DNA from: a virus
Direction: 5' to 3' (one strand)
DNA: 51,391 bases
IMG/VR virus record: IMGVR_UViG_3300020442_000908
Location: 1-51,391 of that record
Shown here: one piece after another, positions 8,621 to 17,516 of the stretch
Position numbering within the stretch: the first letter of the stretch is position 1
How the letters are laid out: each line of letters begins with the position of its first letter
Notes under the pieces: generated by a model
Told to the model about the DNA's origin: nothing
The model's database searches: none
Seen by the model: only the letters and a program-made list of their open reading frames with translations
Translations under genes and position numbers: made by a program

Positions 8621-9140
8621 CCCGTCTTATAAATGGAACCTAGACCGCAAAGAGCTTCCTGATTGGGGTTGCGTGGAAAGTTTTGCCGAGTGGTACTTTG
8701 CAAACAATATGCCTTGGCTACCGCCTGACGAAATTGTGGTTAGCTGTTCGGATGACGCAACGGCAATGACGATGTTTAGGCATCGGCAGTTTCAGGTCGA
8801 GCTATATATGATTCATCCTTATCCGTCTTTTAAAAGGCACGCACACCCCGGCATTGATGTAATAGAGTATCGAATGGACAGCAACGGGGTATGGTCGAGC
8901 GGCGTGTGTCTGTCTGGCAATTCACATGGCGCTGACTCAACCGCGCTTACAGATAATGTTGGGTGGCCTCTGTTGGCGATAGAAAAATGGCATGACGATA
9001 TAAAGCCATCCACGGTTGCCGCATATTGGAAAGGTAATGTTGTTGGTCCAAAGCACAAAAATCTAATATCCAATCATCACAGTAATCCGTATTTTTCTGG
9101 CAACTATGTTGACACCAGCAGGGAGGCTAACAATGGATAG
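8601..9140 (+). CDS. Hypothetical protein, possibly cupin-like
   Basis: 179 residues with a strong AGGAGG ribosome site inside the end of the previous gene. The segment YPSFKRHAHPGIDVIEYRM (about residues 74-92) has the HxH...E spacing of a cupin first motif, and SHGADSTALTDNVGWPLLAIEKW could be the second half of a small beta-barrel. The metal-ligand assignment is uncertain. It overlaps the methyltransferase gene by eight bases. A small-molecule or sugar-related role beside a methyltransferase would fit, but this is inference. Confidence 0.78.
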   Translation: MSFQSFNPSYKWNLDRKELPDWGCVESFAEWYFANNMPWLPPDEIVVSCSDDATAMTMFRHRQFQVELYMIHPYPSFKRHAHPGIDVIEYRMDSNGVWSSGVCLSGNSHGADSTALTDNVGWPLLAIEKWHDDIKPSTVAAYWKGNVVGPKHKNLISNHHSNPYFSGNYVDTSREANNG

Positions 9141-9804
9141 GGTTGTTGAGTCTGGATGGGGTGATGCAGAGGCGGAGATTACTGCCTACAAGAACAGCCC
9201 CTACATTCTTACAATGTTGCAAGGTTCGCTAAGAAGCGTAGCTGATATTTTTTCTGGTGGAATTACTGGAGAGGCGGTTGACTTGGGATGCGGGGATGGG
9301 CGAGCCATTGAGATATTTTGTAATGATTATCCAAATCTAAATTGGACGGGGCTTGATAGCTCAAGTCATGCAATTAGTGCCGCAAACACAAGAAAGCTTG
9401 CGAGTTCGTTTTCGAGCCAAATGTCTTTTGTTGAGACAGACTTTACAACAAATACGACTCAATATGATTTTTGCTTTAGTTCTAACGCTCTCCACCACAT
9501 AAACACGGGGGCAGATTTTTGGGGTGCTGTTAAGGATTCGACAAAAGGTGGCGGTAAAATATATGTAATAGATTTGGTAAGACCAGAAAATCAAAGCGAT
9601 ATAGATGACTTCATTACGACTATCAAGGCGCAAAATGTCTACACAGACGCACAGTTCTGGGCAGACGCCGAAGCATCCTTTAAATCATCCTTTACGTTGC
9701 CAGAGATTAATGCAGACCTGTCCTCCACAGGATTAAGCTTAAATGCTAGAATAGTAGATACATCATTAGGTATGTCGATTGTTGAAGTATATGGAACCAA
9801 ATAA
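9133..9804 (+). CDS. Class I SAM-dependent methyltransferase
   Basis: 223 residues from the ATG at 9133, chosen because GGGAGG lies six bases upstream; an ATG at 9106 lacks this. Motif I (AVDLGCGDGRAIEIF) is the canonical SAM-binding glycine loop. The acidic motif II follows (NWTGLDSSSHAI), then a post-II aspartate (FVETDF) and a motif IV region (FCFSSNALHHI). The substrate is unknown. No target-recognition domain for DNA is visible. The position between fibre genes and the tail stabilisation protein points to modification of fibre, glycan or a host factor rather than DNA. Confidence 0.88.
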   Translation: MDRVVESGWGDAEAEITAYKNSPYILTMLQGSLRSVADIFSGGITGEAVDLGCGDGRAIEIFCNDYPNLNWTGLDSSSHAISAANTRKLASSFSSQMSFVETDFTTNTTQYDFCFSSNALHHINTGADFWGAVKDSTKGGGKIYVIDLVRPENQSDIDDFITTIKAQNVYTDAQFWADAEASFKSSFTLPEINADLSSTGLSLNARIVDTSLGMSIVEVYGTK

Positions 9805-11687
9805 TGCCTTTACAAAAGTTACAGTTTAGACCGGGGGTAAACAGAGAAAGCACAGCCTACTCGAATGAGGGGGGATGGTTTGACTGTAACTTGGTTCGCT
9901 TTCGTTTGGGTGTGCCGGAAAAGATAGGTGGCTGGACAAAGCTTACCAGTAGCGCGGCAGACGGAACCATAAGAGGCTTGAGGCCGTGGGTTGACTTTGA
10001 GGGTGAGAAGTTTGTGGGCGTTGGCACGGCAAGCAAATATTATGTTTATAAAGGTGGCGACCTTAATAACATCACACCTGTCCGCAGAACGGCGACAGGG
10101 CTTTCTAATCCAATAGTAACAACCAATGGTAGCACCACAGTTACTATCAATGACACTGGTCATGGTGCGGTGCTGGGCGACTTTGTTACGTTGTCTGGGG
10201 CATCAGATACTGGCGGCGTCACTGCGGCAAACTTAAACAAAGAGCATCAGATAACTAGTATTACATCTGACAATGCATACACAATTACAGTAGCCTCTGC
10301 CGCAAGCAGTGGGGCGACGGGCGGCGGGACTGTTGGCGCTGTGTATCAAATCAATGTTGGCTTGGATACGCAAATTGTCGGTACTGGTTGGGGCGCATCT
10401 CCGTGGAATACAGGAGCATGGGGCGCAGAATATCTAGACTCTGACATTCTTTTGGGACTGCGTCTGGTTAGCCACGATATACTTAGAGAAGACCTGATAT
10501 TCAATATTCGTGATGAAGGTGTGTATTATTGGGATACATCTGCGAACAGAACCAGCAATGCGGCGGCTGTGCATTTGAACTCTATCTCTGGAGCAGATGG
10601 GTTTGCTCCGACAAATGCAAAGCAAATACTTGTTTCTGACATAGACAGACATGTCATTGCATTTGGTTGCACGCCTGTAGAGCAGACCTTGGGCGCGGGT
10701 GGTAATGGTGAAATCGACCCATTGCTCATCAGGTTCAGTGACGCCAATGATGCAACAACATGGCTACCAAATATTACAACAAACACTGCCGGAGATATTA
10801 AGCTGGGTAGTGGCAACGAGATTGTTGCGGCAGTTCACACAAGGCAAGAAACGCTTGTTTTTACTGACGCAAGCTTGTCCTCTATGCAATTTATTGGTCA
10901 ACCTCTGACATTTACAATCACACAAATATCAGGACAAACAACAATCATGGGGCCAAACTCTGCGGTTGCTGTTGATGGGCTTGTGTTCTGGATGGGCAAG
11001 GAAAACTTCTATGTCTATAGCGGCTCTGTTCAGAAGCTAGATTGTACGGTCAGGGCCAAAGTATTTAATGATTTTAATTTGAGTCAATCAGCCAAGGTAT
11101 TTGCTTCAGTCAATAGCACATATAACGAGGTCTGGTGGTTCTACCCATCTGGTAATTCCGCAAACAACGACAAGTATGTAGTTTACAATTATCAAGAACA
11201 GGTCTGGTATTTCGGGGATATGCCCAGAACAGCTTGGACTGACAGGGGTATCTATGACTATCCTCTGGCGGCAAGCACAGACGGATTTATATACGAGCAT
11301 GAACGTGCGCTAAACGATGGAAGCACTGAGCCGGAAACTGGGCTGAACTGTTTTATAGAAAGCAGTCAAATGGACATAGGCGACGGAGAGCAATTCACTT
11401 TTGTAAGTCGTGTAATACATGACGTTACGTTTGACGGCTCTGCAACACCAAATCCCAAAATGAACGTCGTGTTAAAAAGCAGAAACTTTCCCGGCGTCAA
11501 CTTTACAGAGACAAGCACAAGCGCCGTCACCAAGACAGCGACATTGCCAGTTGAGCAGTTTACGGAAAAGAGCGACGTAAGATTGCGGGGTAGGTCTTTT
11601 GTCTTGAGGTACGAAAGCAATGAAACAGGCGTTCAATGGAGGGCAGGCTCCCCAAGAGTTAGCGTAAGAACGGATGGCAAAAGATGA
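9804..11687 (+). CDS. Packaged DNA stabilisation / tail nozzle protein (P22 gp10-like)
   Basis: 627 residues, start overlapping the previous stop (TAATG). The N-terminus (FRPGVNRESTAYSNEGGWFDCNLVRFRLGVPEKIGGW) and the repeated beta-propeller-like core (IGQPLTFTITQISGQTTIMGPNSAVAVDGLVFWMG, VWWFYPS, YVVYNYQEQVWYFG) are characteristic of the gp10-type proteins that plug the neck after packaging in P22-like podoviruses. Length is in the usual range. This gene is one of the clearest signs of a short-tailed virion. Confidence 0.9.
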   Translation: MPLQKLQFRPGVNRESTAYSNEGGWFDCNLVRFRLGVPEKIGGWTKLTSSAADGTIRGLRPWVDFEGEKFVGVGTASKYYVYKGGDLNNITPVRRTATGLSNPIVTTNGSTTVTINDTGHGAVLGDFVTLSGASDTGGVTAANLNKEHQITSITSDNAYTITVASAASSGATGGGTVGAVYQINVGLDTQIVGTGWGASPWNTGAWGAEYLDSDILLGLRLVSHDILREDLIFNIRDEGVYYWDTSANRTSNAAAVHLNSISGADGFAPTNAKQILVSDIDRHVIAFGCTPVEQTLGAGGNGEIDPLLIRFSDANDATTWLPNITTNTAGDIKLGSGNEIVAAVHTRQETLVFTDASLSSMQFIGQPLTFTITQISGQTTIMGPNSAVAVDGLVFWMGKENFYVYSGSVQKLDCTVRAKVFNDFNLSQSAKVFASVNSTYNEVWWFYPSGNSANNDKYVVYNYQEQVWYFGDMPRTAWTDRGIYDYPLAASTDGFIYEHERALNDGSTEPETGLNCFIESSQMDIGDGEQFTFVSRVIHDVTFDGSATPNPKMNVVLKSRNFPGVNFTETSTSAVTKTATLPVEQFTEKSDVRLRGRSFVLRYESNETGVQWRAGSPRVSVRTDGKR

Positions 11688-11980
11688 CCAGACGAATATC
11701 CTTTCCCCTGTTTGGCAGTGCCGCAGACAAATACAATCAGTATCAAGAAATGCAACAACAGCAGTCATACAACCTGTTGTTGCGAGCGCTGAAGTCTGCT
11801 GGTGAGCAAAGAGCAACAAACATAGTTCTCACCAATTTGCAGGAAGGTGACGCTGGGTTGGAGCCGGGTGCGATATACACTATCGGAAACAGACTTTTTA
11901 TATCAAGGCTTAACATAGCCGCGCCCCTGAATGTTTCGGCGGCGACTAGCGTTGGGTCGGTCACAGTAACAATAAGTTAG
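11684..11980 (+). CDS. Small virion-region hypothetical protein
   Basis: 98 residues, ATGA overlap with the gp10-like gene. There is a helical Gln-rich N-terminal half (YNQYQEMQQQQSYNLLLRALKSA) and a beta C-terminal half (IYTIGNRLFISRLN). Probably a small neck or tail accessory protein. No family was recognised. Confidence 0.75.
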   Translation: MTRRISFPLFGSAADKYNQYQEMQQQQSYNLLLRALKSAGEQRATNIVLTNLQEGDAGLEPGAIYTIGNRLFISRLNIAAPLNVSAATSVGSVTVTIS

Positions 11981-11989
11981 AGGTAACTT
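11974..11989 (+). promoter_or_regulatory. GTT-N6-AAC palindrome overlapping a ribosome site
   Basis: AAGTTA-GAGG-TAACTT, perfect six-base arms. The GAGG spacer is the Shine-Dalgarno of the next gene (ATG at 11991), so an RNA hairpin here would put the ribosome site in the loop. The element also contains the preceding stop codon. Confidence 0.55.
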
Positions 11990-11990
11990 T

Positions 11991-12311
11991 ATGAAGAATA
12001 AAAAATTAGAGCAGGGCAGTAGATACGAAGCGCATGACCTAGATGGTGATGGCATAGTTACTGACGAAGAGATTGCCCGTGAAAAAGAAATGGTGGAGTT
12101 GGAACTGAGGGAGGAAAAGGCAGATGCACAACAGCGGATGGCGTGGGTCGCTATGGGAAGTATGCTCGTTTTTTCAACAGTCCTTTTTTTACCTGTGGTT
12201 CCTGACAGTCGTGTCAATGCTCTCGCTGATTTACTTGGCCTTTTCTATATTGCACAGGCTGGCGTTGTGGGTGCATACATGGGTGTATCGGCATGGATGA
12301 GCCGAAAGTAA
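11991..12311 (+). CDS. EF-hand membrane protein, candidate lysis-related (holin-like) protein
   Basis: 106 residues. Residues about 16-27 form a canonical calcium-binding EF-hand loop (DLDGDGIVTDEE), followed by a charged helix and two hydrophobic segments (WVAMGSMLVFSTVLFLPVV and LLGLFYIAQAGVVGAYMGV). Cytoplasmic EF-hand plus two membrane helices directly upstream of a 3TM holin and an amidase suggests a role in lysis timing or membrane depolarisation, by context only. Confidence 0.82.
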   Translation: MKNKKLEQGSRYEAHDLDGDGIVTDEEIAREKEMVELELREEKADAQQRMAWVAMGSMLVFSTVLFLPVVPDSRVNALADLLGLFYIAQAGVVGAYMGVSAWMSRK

Positions 12312-12430
12312 AGATATACAAGTATCAAGGTAGGCTTAATAAGCTAAGAGAGTACGAACAGGCTAGAAAGCAAAAGCGGAAAAGCAACAGTGTAAATTGG
12401 CAACTGTATAAAAGGAACAAGGGGTTTTGA
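12293..12430 (+). CDS. 45-residue basic protein
   Basis: A short frame overlapping the end of the EF-hand gene and ending one base before the holin ATG. The product is strongly basic (clusters such as ARKQKRKS and YKRNKGF) without a membrane segment. Tight packing between two lysis-region genes supports coding. Function is unknown; a positively charged partner or regulator of the holins is possible. Confidence 0.5.
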   Translation: MDEPKVKIYKYQGRLNKLREYEQARKQKRKSNSVNWQLYKRNKGF

Positions 12431-12431
12431 T

Positions 12432-12893
12432 ATGTTAAGTGTGATAGGTTCTCTCATAGGCTTTGCAAGCAGTACAGCCCCTGCCATAGCTGACCATTTC
12501 AAACAAAAGAGCAATCAAAGGTTTGAGCTAGAGCGTATGAAGTACGCCGCCGAACTACGCAAAGACGGCTATGACTTTGAACTCAAGGCGCACGAAGCGC
12601 AGGCATCAGACAAAGAGCATGAGCGCCTAATACAGCACGACATCAGCATCAACAAAGGCGAGGGTATCATATCTGCCCTGCAACGCTCAGTTCGTCCTGT
12701 AATTACATATTGTTTCTTTGGGTTGTTTTTGGCGATAGAAATTACTTTGTTGAGAGAAGCATTGAACAGCGGAATGGGTGTGGGAGAGTCACTGCAAATA
12801 CTATGGGACGAAGATACCAAAGCTATATTTGCCGCTATAATCAGTTTTTGGTTTGGCTCAAGAGCCATAGACAAGGCAAGGAGCATGAAATGA
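12432..12893 (+). CDS. Holin, GTA-type 3TM family
   Basis: 153 residues. An N-terminal hydrophobic segment (LSVIGSLIGFASSTAPAIA) is followed by a charged cytoplasmic helix rich in Lys/Glu/His, then the family hallmark R-S-V-R-P with a membrane helix (VITYCFFGLFLAIEITLL), and a last membrane helix (AIFAAIISFWFGSRAIDK). This matches the 3TM holins of gene transfer agents and marine phages. It is followed, with ATGA overlap, by the endolysin gene. It would permeabilise the inner membrane to release or activate the amidase. Confidence 0.88.
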   Translation: MLSVIGSLIGFASSTAPAIADHFKQKSNQRFELERMKYAAELRKDGYDFELKAHEAQASDKEHERLIQHDISINKGEGIISALQRSVRPVITYCFFGLFLAIEITLLREALNSGMGVGESLQILWDEDTKAIFAAIISFWFGSRAIDKARSMK

Positions 12894-13306
12894 GAGACAT
12901 AAGCGAGATAATTGTACACTGCACAGCCACCCCAAAAGGGCGAGATGTGGACACGAAAGAGATTAGGCGGTGGCATACCGAAGACAACGGGTGGTCAGAT
13001 ATAGGCTATCACTTTGTTGTGGAGCTTGATGGCGACATAGGAGTGGGCAGGCCGCAGGAGAAGTCAGGCGCACATTGCAAAGGCAAGAACTCTACGTCAA
13101 TCGGCGTGTGCTATGTCGGCGGTGTATCAGAGAATGGCACTGCTGAAGATACACGCACAGATGAGCAAAAAGCATCACTAGAAACTTTATTGGGCTTGTT
13201 GAAAAAAAGCTATCCAAGTGCGATAATATATGGACATAGGGACTTTTCTGACAAGGCTTGCCCGTCCTTTGATGCCAAGTCAGAGTATGCCCATATAGGA
13301 GATTGA
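12890..13306 (+). CDS. Endolysin: N-acetylmuramoyl-L-alanine amidase (T7 lysozyme-like)
   Basis: 138 residues from the ATG at 12890, which overlaps the holin stop (ATGA). The frame extends further upstream, but only inside the holin gene. Zinc ligands and catalytic residues align with T7 lysozyme: H10 (in IIVHCTAT), Y40, H116, K122 and C124, with the same six- and two-residue spacings as H122/K128/C130 in T7. It cuts the amide bond between MurNAc and L-Ala. No signal peptide is visible, so it depends on the holin. Whether it also binds an RNA polymerase, as in T7, cannot be told. Confidence 0.93.
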   Translation: MRDISEIIVHCTATPKGRDVDTKEIRRWHTEDNGWSDIGYHFVVELDGDIGVGRPQEKSGAHCKGKNSTSIGVCYVGGVSENGTAEDTRTDEQKASLETLLGLLKKSYPSAIIYGHRDFSDKACPSFDAKSEYAHIGD

Positions 13307-13307
13307 T

Positions 13308-14558
13308 ATGGTTCTTCCACTTATAGGTTCAATATTAGCGCCGACCCTTTTGGGCGGGACAGCTTTTGCAGGCGGGTTAGGTCTTCTTGGTACGGGCGCA
13401 GGACTTGCTGGCTTGGGCGCTGGTCTTGGTTCATTGGCACAGGGCGATGACCTTGAGACAGCACTAGGCACAGGTCTTACATCCGGCCTTACAGCAGGCG
13501 TAGCAGGCAAGCTTCTTGGTGGAGCAGGAGGAGCCAGCCCAACAGGACTGCCGGAAGGCGTAGCTTCTCAGCCTATTGGTGGCGCAGGCACAATGACCCC
13601 GATGGCAAGACCTATACAGGGGGGAGAACTAGCTGAACTTGTAAAGAGCGGAGCGGGGCCGACCAATGTAATTGGTATGCCGCTATCAGCAGAAACAATA
13701 ACATCAGAGGTAGCAAAAACAGGAGCCTCACTAACCCCAGAAGCACTTGGGGCTGTTAAGGGCAGTTCGGTTGCTTTAAGCAATGTGATGCCGGGTGTGG
13801 TTGGTGGCCTTTCGGCGCAAGCCATGCAACCGCTTGACCCAATAGAAACAAGCGATGACCGTATTACCTACAAACCGGGTCTGCCCCCTAAAGACAGGGG
13901 AACGCCAGTGGGCGGTGATTTGGAAACGGGCGTAGAGGCAGACTATGGATTTGAATTACCCAAAGCGCGAGAGGGTATGCTCAAGCTTGCAGAGGGCGGT
14001 GGTTTGAAAGCACTGCCGTCAGCCGAAGAAAATCCCGGCATCCGTAAATTGCCTGAAGGTGTCCGAAACAAAATGGGCTACATGCAGGAAGGTGGCATAA
14101 CCAGCATGATTGAAGGTGGCTCACCTGATACTGGCAAGAATGATAAAGAGATTATCACAGGCGCAGTCCGCGCTATCGCTGGCATGTCTGAAAGCCCCCA
14201 GCAAGACTTGGCTTTGTTTGTATCTAAGTTTGGCGAGGGCGCTTTAGAGGATTTGGTTGACAGGGTTAAGAGCGGTCAGTTCGGCGCAAACCTGATGGCT
14301 GGTGGCGAAGGGCTACAGCGCGGAGCGGGTGATGGAATGGACGACATGATACCCGCAAACATAGAAGGCGAGCAGGATGTTTTGTTATCTAATGATGAGT
14401 TTGTGGTTCCGGCTGATGTCGTCAGTGGAATAGGAAACGGCTCGTCAGATGCAGGCGCAAAGGCGCTATACGACATGATGGATAGGGTGAGAACTGCCAG
14501 AACGGGCATGACAGACCAGCCACCCGATGTGCCACAGGAGGAAATGTTGCCCGTATGA
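13308..14558 (+). CDS. Internal virion / ejected core protein
   Basis: 416 residues. The first 75 residues are Gly/Leu/Ala-rich and hydrophobic, like a membrane-inserting segment. The C-terminal 110 residues carry a block common in internal proteins of marine podoviruses: GDGMDDMIPANIEG, LLSNDEFVVPADVVSGIGNGSSDAGAKALYDMMDRVR. It is followed, with ATGA overlap, by a gp13-like gene and three more large virion proteins, as in the T7 internal-core operon. It probably enters the cell envelope during ejection. Confidence 0.82.
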   Translation: MVLPLIGSILAPTLLGGTAFAGGLGLLGTGAGLAGLGAGLGSLAQGDDLETALGTGLTSGLTAGVAGKLLGGAGGASPTGLPEGVASQPIGGAGTMTPMARPIQGGELAELVKSGAGPTNVIGMPLSAETITSEVAKTGASLTPEALGAVKGSSVALSNVMPGVVGGLSAQAMQPLDPIETSDDRITYKPGLPPKDRGTPVGGDLETGVEADYGFELPKAREGMLKLAEGGGLKALPSAEENPGIRKLPEGVRNKMGYMQEGGITSMIEGGSPDTGKNDKEIITGAVRAIAGMSESPQQDLALFVSKFGEGALEDLVDRVKSGQFGANLMAGGEGLQRGAGDGMDDMIPANIEGEQDVLLSNDEFVVPADVVSGIGNGSSDAGAKALYDMMDRVRTARTGMTDQPPDVPQEEMLPV

Positions 14559-15004
14559 TTATGACTGTTGTCCCACGGGACGCCCTTGAAGCAGTTTGGC
14601 CTGACGCAAGGGCATTGCTAGAAGATGCGGTAAAAACGCAAAGGCACTCGTATCACATCACAGATGTATACGAAGGCGTGATAAGCGGAATGTATGAGCT
14701 TTGGTTGGTATTGGATGATGACAAACCTGTAGCGGCTTTTACCACAAGAATAGTGAGGTTCCCGAATTGCAAGACACTGAGTGTAGATTGGGTCGGCGGG
14801 GGAAGAATGACAGAGTGGCTTTCTTTGTTACAGGAAACCATGACAGATTATGCAAAGGCCAATAACTGCAAATATCTTGAGGGATACGGCAGAAAAGGTT
14901 GGGGAAAAGCGTTAGAGAAGTTTGGATGGGAAGTAAATTACATAGCCTATAAATGTGAAGTCGGTGAGCCTTATGATGATAAACCAAAGCAAATACGAAT
15001 TTGA
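14555..15004 (+). CDS. GNAT-fold protein, T7 gp13-like internal virion protein
   Basis: 149 residues with a GNAT-like layout: central strands (ELWLVLDDDKPVAAFTTRIVRF, then KTLSVDWVGGGRMTEWL) and a helix-strand end (NCKYLEGYGRKGWGKALEKFGW). The acyl-CoA pyrophosphate loop is only partly kept (GRKGWGK). Short GNAT-like proteins at this operon position are known from T7 (gp13) and its relatives. Either a catalytic or a purely structural role is possible. Confidence 0.8.
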   Translation: MIMTVVPRDALEAVWPDARALLEDAVKTQRHSYHITDVYEGVISGMYELWLVLDDDKPVAAFTTRIVRFPNCKTLSVDWVGGGRMTEWLSLLQETMTDYAKANNCKYLEGYGRKGWGKALEKFGWEVNYIAYKCEVGEPYDDKPKQIRI

Positions 15005-16271
15005 CGACCTTCTCGGACTAGCCCGTGAGGTTGACGACCCGTGGCTTAACAAGAAGCTAAACGGTCATTTGTGCTACGGAAAGGGCGGTAGCCGTGCGCC
15101 GTCTGTGCAAAAATCAGAGGTGACGCAGACTAATCTGCCAGAATACCTAGAGCCATACATGATTAACTTGGCTAACAGAGCCGAGGCTGAGAGCAACAGA
15201 AAGTATGTAGCGTATGACCAACCAAGAATTGGTGGCTTGAGTGATGACACACTTATGGCAAACCAAGCTGTAAGAGATATGGCGGCGCTGGGTATGCCCG
15301 GAGTTGATGCGGCAAGCAATGTCACGGCAAACAATATTTCGTACATCCAAGACATCATGGATGGACCCGGAACACAGCCATTCCAGTTTGCCGGAGCGGG
15401 CGACTTCCAAGAGTTCAACTTCCGTGGCCCACAAGAGTTTTCTAGGTTCGATTTCCAAGACACGCAGAAGTTTACTGATGAAGGTGTGATGGATGACTAT
15501 ATGTCTCCATATATGCAGGCTGTTGTTGAGAGACAGAAAAAAGGTCTTATAGATGACTTCAACGAACAAAGCTTGAAACGTGAAGGCGACCTTGCCAAAC
15601 AAACAGGCGGGCTGGAAAGTTCCAGAGCTTTCTTGGTCAATCAAGCGGCTGAAAGTGACCTTCTTGATAGGCTGTCTGATGTAGAGGCTACTGGTCAAGA
15701 GAAGGCTTTTGAGATGGCTATGAACCAGTTTTCTCAAGACCGTAGTGTCCAGATGGAACAAGAGAGCAAGAGGTTTAACGAGCTTGCGTCCAGAGAAAAA
15801 GCACAGGCCGCAGAGTATGCCCGCGCTGGCGACCAAGCCGCCGCAGAAGCCGCAAGAGTGCAGGCCGCTAAGTATGAAGACCAAGCTAGAATACAGGCCG
15901 CTCAAGCCGCAGAGAACAGAGCCGCAGAGCAATTTGGTCTAGATGCCGCCGCCGCCGCAGGCACGCAAGCCGCACAACTAGCCAAGCTGAATGAAATGGC
16001 TCGCGCAGGAAACGTACAGGCTATTGAGGCACTGGGTACTGTCGGCAAACAACTGGACTTACGCGAGCAGGCGCAACTTGACCTAGCATACGAAGATTTC
16101 TTGCGGCAACAAGGCTATGGCAGGGACCAGCTTAATTTCTTGAGCGGTATACTGCGTGGTATGCCAGCACAGATGGGGCTGACAGAGCAACGTATGCTAC
16201 AAAATAACCCCCTTCAGCAAGCAATGGGCGCAGGGCTTGGGGCTGTTAGCTTAATGAGGGCGCTTGGATGA
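14973..16271 (+). CDS. Internal virion protein (T7 gp14/gp15-like position)
   Basis: 432 residues from the ATG at 14973, chosen because GGTGAG lies four bases upstream; a GTG at 14955 and an ATG at 14976 are alternatives. The N-terminal third is Phe/Gln-rich (FQFAGAGDFQEFNFRGPQEFSRFDFQDTQKF, an imperfect FQ-F repeat). The rest is long Ala/Gln/Glu helix likely forming coiled coil (residues 190-350). It overlaps the gp13-like gene by 32 bases. It is probably one of the ejected core proteins. Confidence 0.82.
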   Translation: MMINQSKYEFDDLLGLAREVDDPWLNKKLNGHLCYGKGGSRAPSVQKSEVTQTNLPEYLEPYMINLANRAEAESNRKYVAYDQPRIGGLSDDTLMANQAVRDMAALGMPGVDAASNVTANNISYIQDIMDGPGTQPFQFAGAGDFQEFNFRGPQEFSRFDFQDTQKFTDEGVMDDYMSPYMQAVVERQKKGLIDDFNEQSLKREGDLAKQTGGLESSRAFLVNQAAESDLLDRLSDVEATGQEKAFEMAMNQFSQDRSVQMEQESKRFNELASREKAQAAEYARAGDQAAAEAARVQAAKYEDQARIQAAQAAENRAAEQFGLDAAAAAGTQAAQLAKLNEMARAGNVQAIEALGTVGKQLDLREQAQLDLAYEDFLRQQGYGRDQLNFLSGILRGMPAQMGLTEQRMLQNNPLQQAMGAGLGAVSLMRALG

Positions 16272-17512
16272 ATATACTTCAGGTACAAGACGCTCTTAAA
16301 GACTTTTCTCAAGACCAGTTGGTCAAAGAAATGGAGAAACCAAGCGGGCAAGCGCCTCAGTTTTTGGTGCTGTCTGAGCTTAACCGCAGACAGCGCATGA
16401 AGCAGGACTTTGACGCAAGGCAAGCACAGCAACAGCCGACTGTCGCAGAGAAACTTGTAGCCGCCGCAGGCGCACCGCAGGGTGGCATTGGTGCTATGGC
16501 TCAGTCTATGGCTCCGCAAACAGACATGGCTATGAACACGGGCGTCTCTCAGATGGAAGAGCCGATGAGTGGTGAGGTCATGGCTATGCAGGGCGGCGGG
16601 ATGACTAGCCTTGAAGAAGAAGATGAGGGCTTCTTGAGCGGGGTCGGAAACTTTTTAGAGAACAGATACTTTGACGATGACGGGAGTCTTGATTATTCAC
16701 AAGCCGCTTTTGATGCTGGTCTTGCCGCTTTGTCATTTAGTCCAATAGGATTGGCAGGCAGGGGTGCTATCATGGGGGCGAGGGCGTTGCCCGGATTGCT
16801 CAGAGGGTCGGCTGTTCGTAGTGCGCCCGGAAGAATAGGAAGACTTTTCCAAAAAGGATTTACAAAACCAGTTCTGACAAAAGCGGGGAACCCCGTGAAG
16901 AGCGGCGCTAGGAAGTTTAGCCCCTTACGGACAGCGCAAACAGCAGGCGGCGCGGGTGTCGTGGCTGGTATACTTGGAGAAGATGGAGAGCCACTGCCAC
17001 CACAACCCGAAGGCAACGAAGGTCAGGGTCAGGGTCAAGGCGCAGGCGTAGTCACAGGCGGGGGCGAAAGACAAGAGACAATCCAAGACCGCATCATGGA
17101 CTTGATGGAGCAACGTCAGAAGAGCGCGGATATGGATAAGTACCTTGCACTAGCGCAGGCAGGCTTCACACTTATGCAACCGACAGAGGGCGGGTTTAGC
17201 GAAGCTCTCGGCAAGGCTGGTGTTGCTGGCATACAGGCATATCAAGATGCATCTGATAGATACCAAACAGGCTTGGCAGATGTTCTTGACACAGAGATAG
17301 CATTGCAAAAAGCAAATGCCTCATCCGATACAACTATTGACGAGATTAACGCTCTCACCAAATCGCTTGAAGAAGCAAACGCGGCGGCAATGATGGGTGG
17401 AGATGTGGGTGTTGACACAGGAACTATCGGGGCAATCCTCATGCAGAAAATCAGACGACTTGAAGGCAATGTAAGCCCGACAGTTGACGTTGGTAGTTTA
17501 GCGGCCCGGTAA
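16268..17512 (+). CDS. Internal virion protein with PSG-AP-FLVLSELNRR motif
   Basis: 414 residues, ATGA overlap with the previous gene. The start region (QDALKDFSQDQLVKEMEKPSGQAPQFLVLSELNRRQRMKQDF) is widespread in internal proteins of marine podoviruses. It then has a Met/Gln/Gly-rich section, an Ala/Gly hydrophobic stretch (FDAGLAALSFSPIGLAGRGAIMGA) that could insert in membrane, a QGQGQGQG linker near residue 255, and a helical C-terminus. It is probably packaged with the giant protein that follows five bases later. Confidence 0.83.
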   Translation: MNILQVQDALKDFSQDQLVKEMEKPSGQAPQFLVLSELNRRQRMKQDFDARQAQQQPTVAEKLVAAAGAPQGGIGAMAQSMAPQTDMAMNTGVSQMEEPMSGEVMAMQGGGMTSLEEEDEGFLSGVGNFLENRYFDDDGSLDYSQAAFDAGLAALSFSPIGLAGRGAIMGARALPGLLRGSAVRSAPGRIGRLFQKGFTKPVLTKAGNPVKSGARKFSPLRTAQTAGGAGVVAGILGEDGEPLPPQPEGNEGQGQGQGAGVVTGGGERQETIQDRIMDLMEQRQKSADMDKYLALAQAGFTLMQPTEGGFSEALGKAGVAGIQAYQDASDRYQTGLADVLDTEIALQKANASSDTTIDEINALTKSLEEANAAAMMGGDVGVDTGTIGAILMQKIRRLEGNVSPTVDVGSLAAR

Positions 17513-17516
17513 TGAA

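Noticed and set aside
15147-15932. Long minus-strand frame (261 codons)
   Set aside because: It is antisense to the internal virion protein gene, whose plus-strand product has the expected composition, overlaps and ribosome site. The antisense product is Leu/Cys/Ser-rich without motifs.
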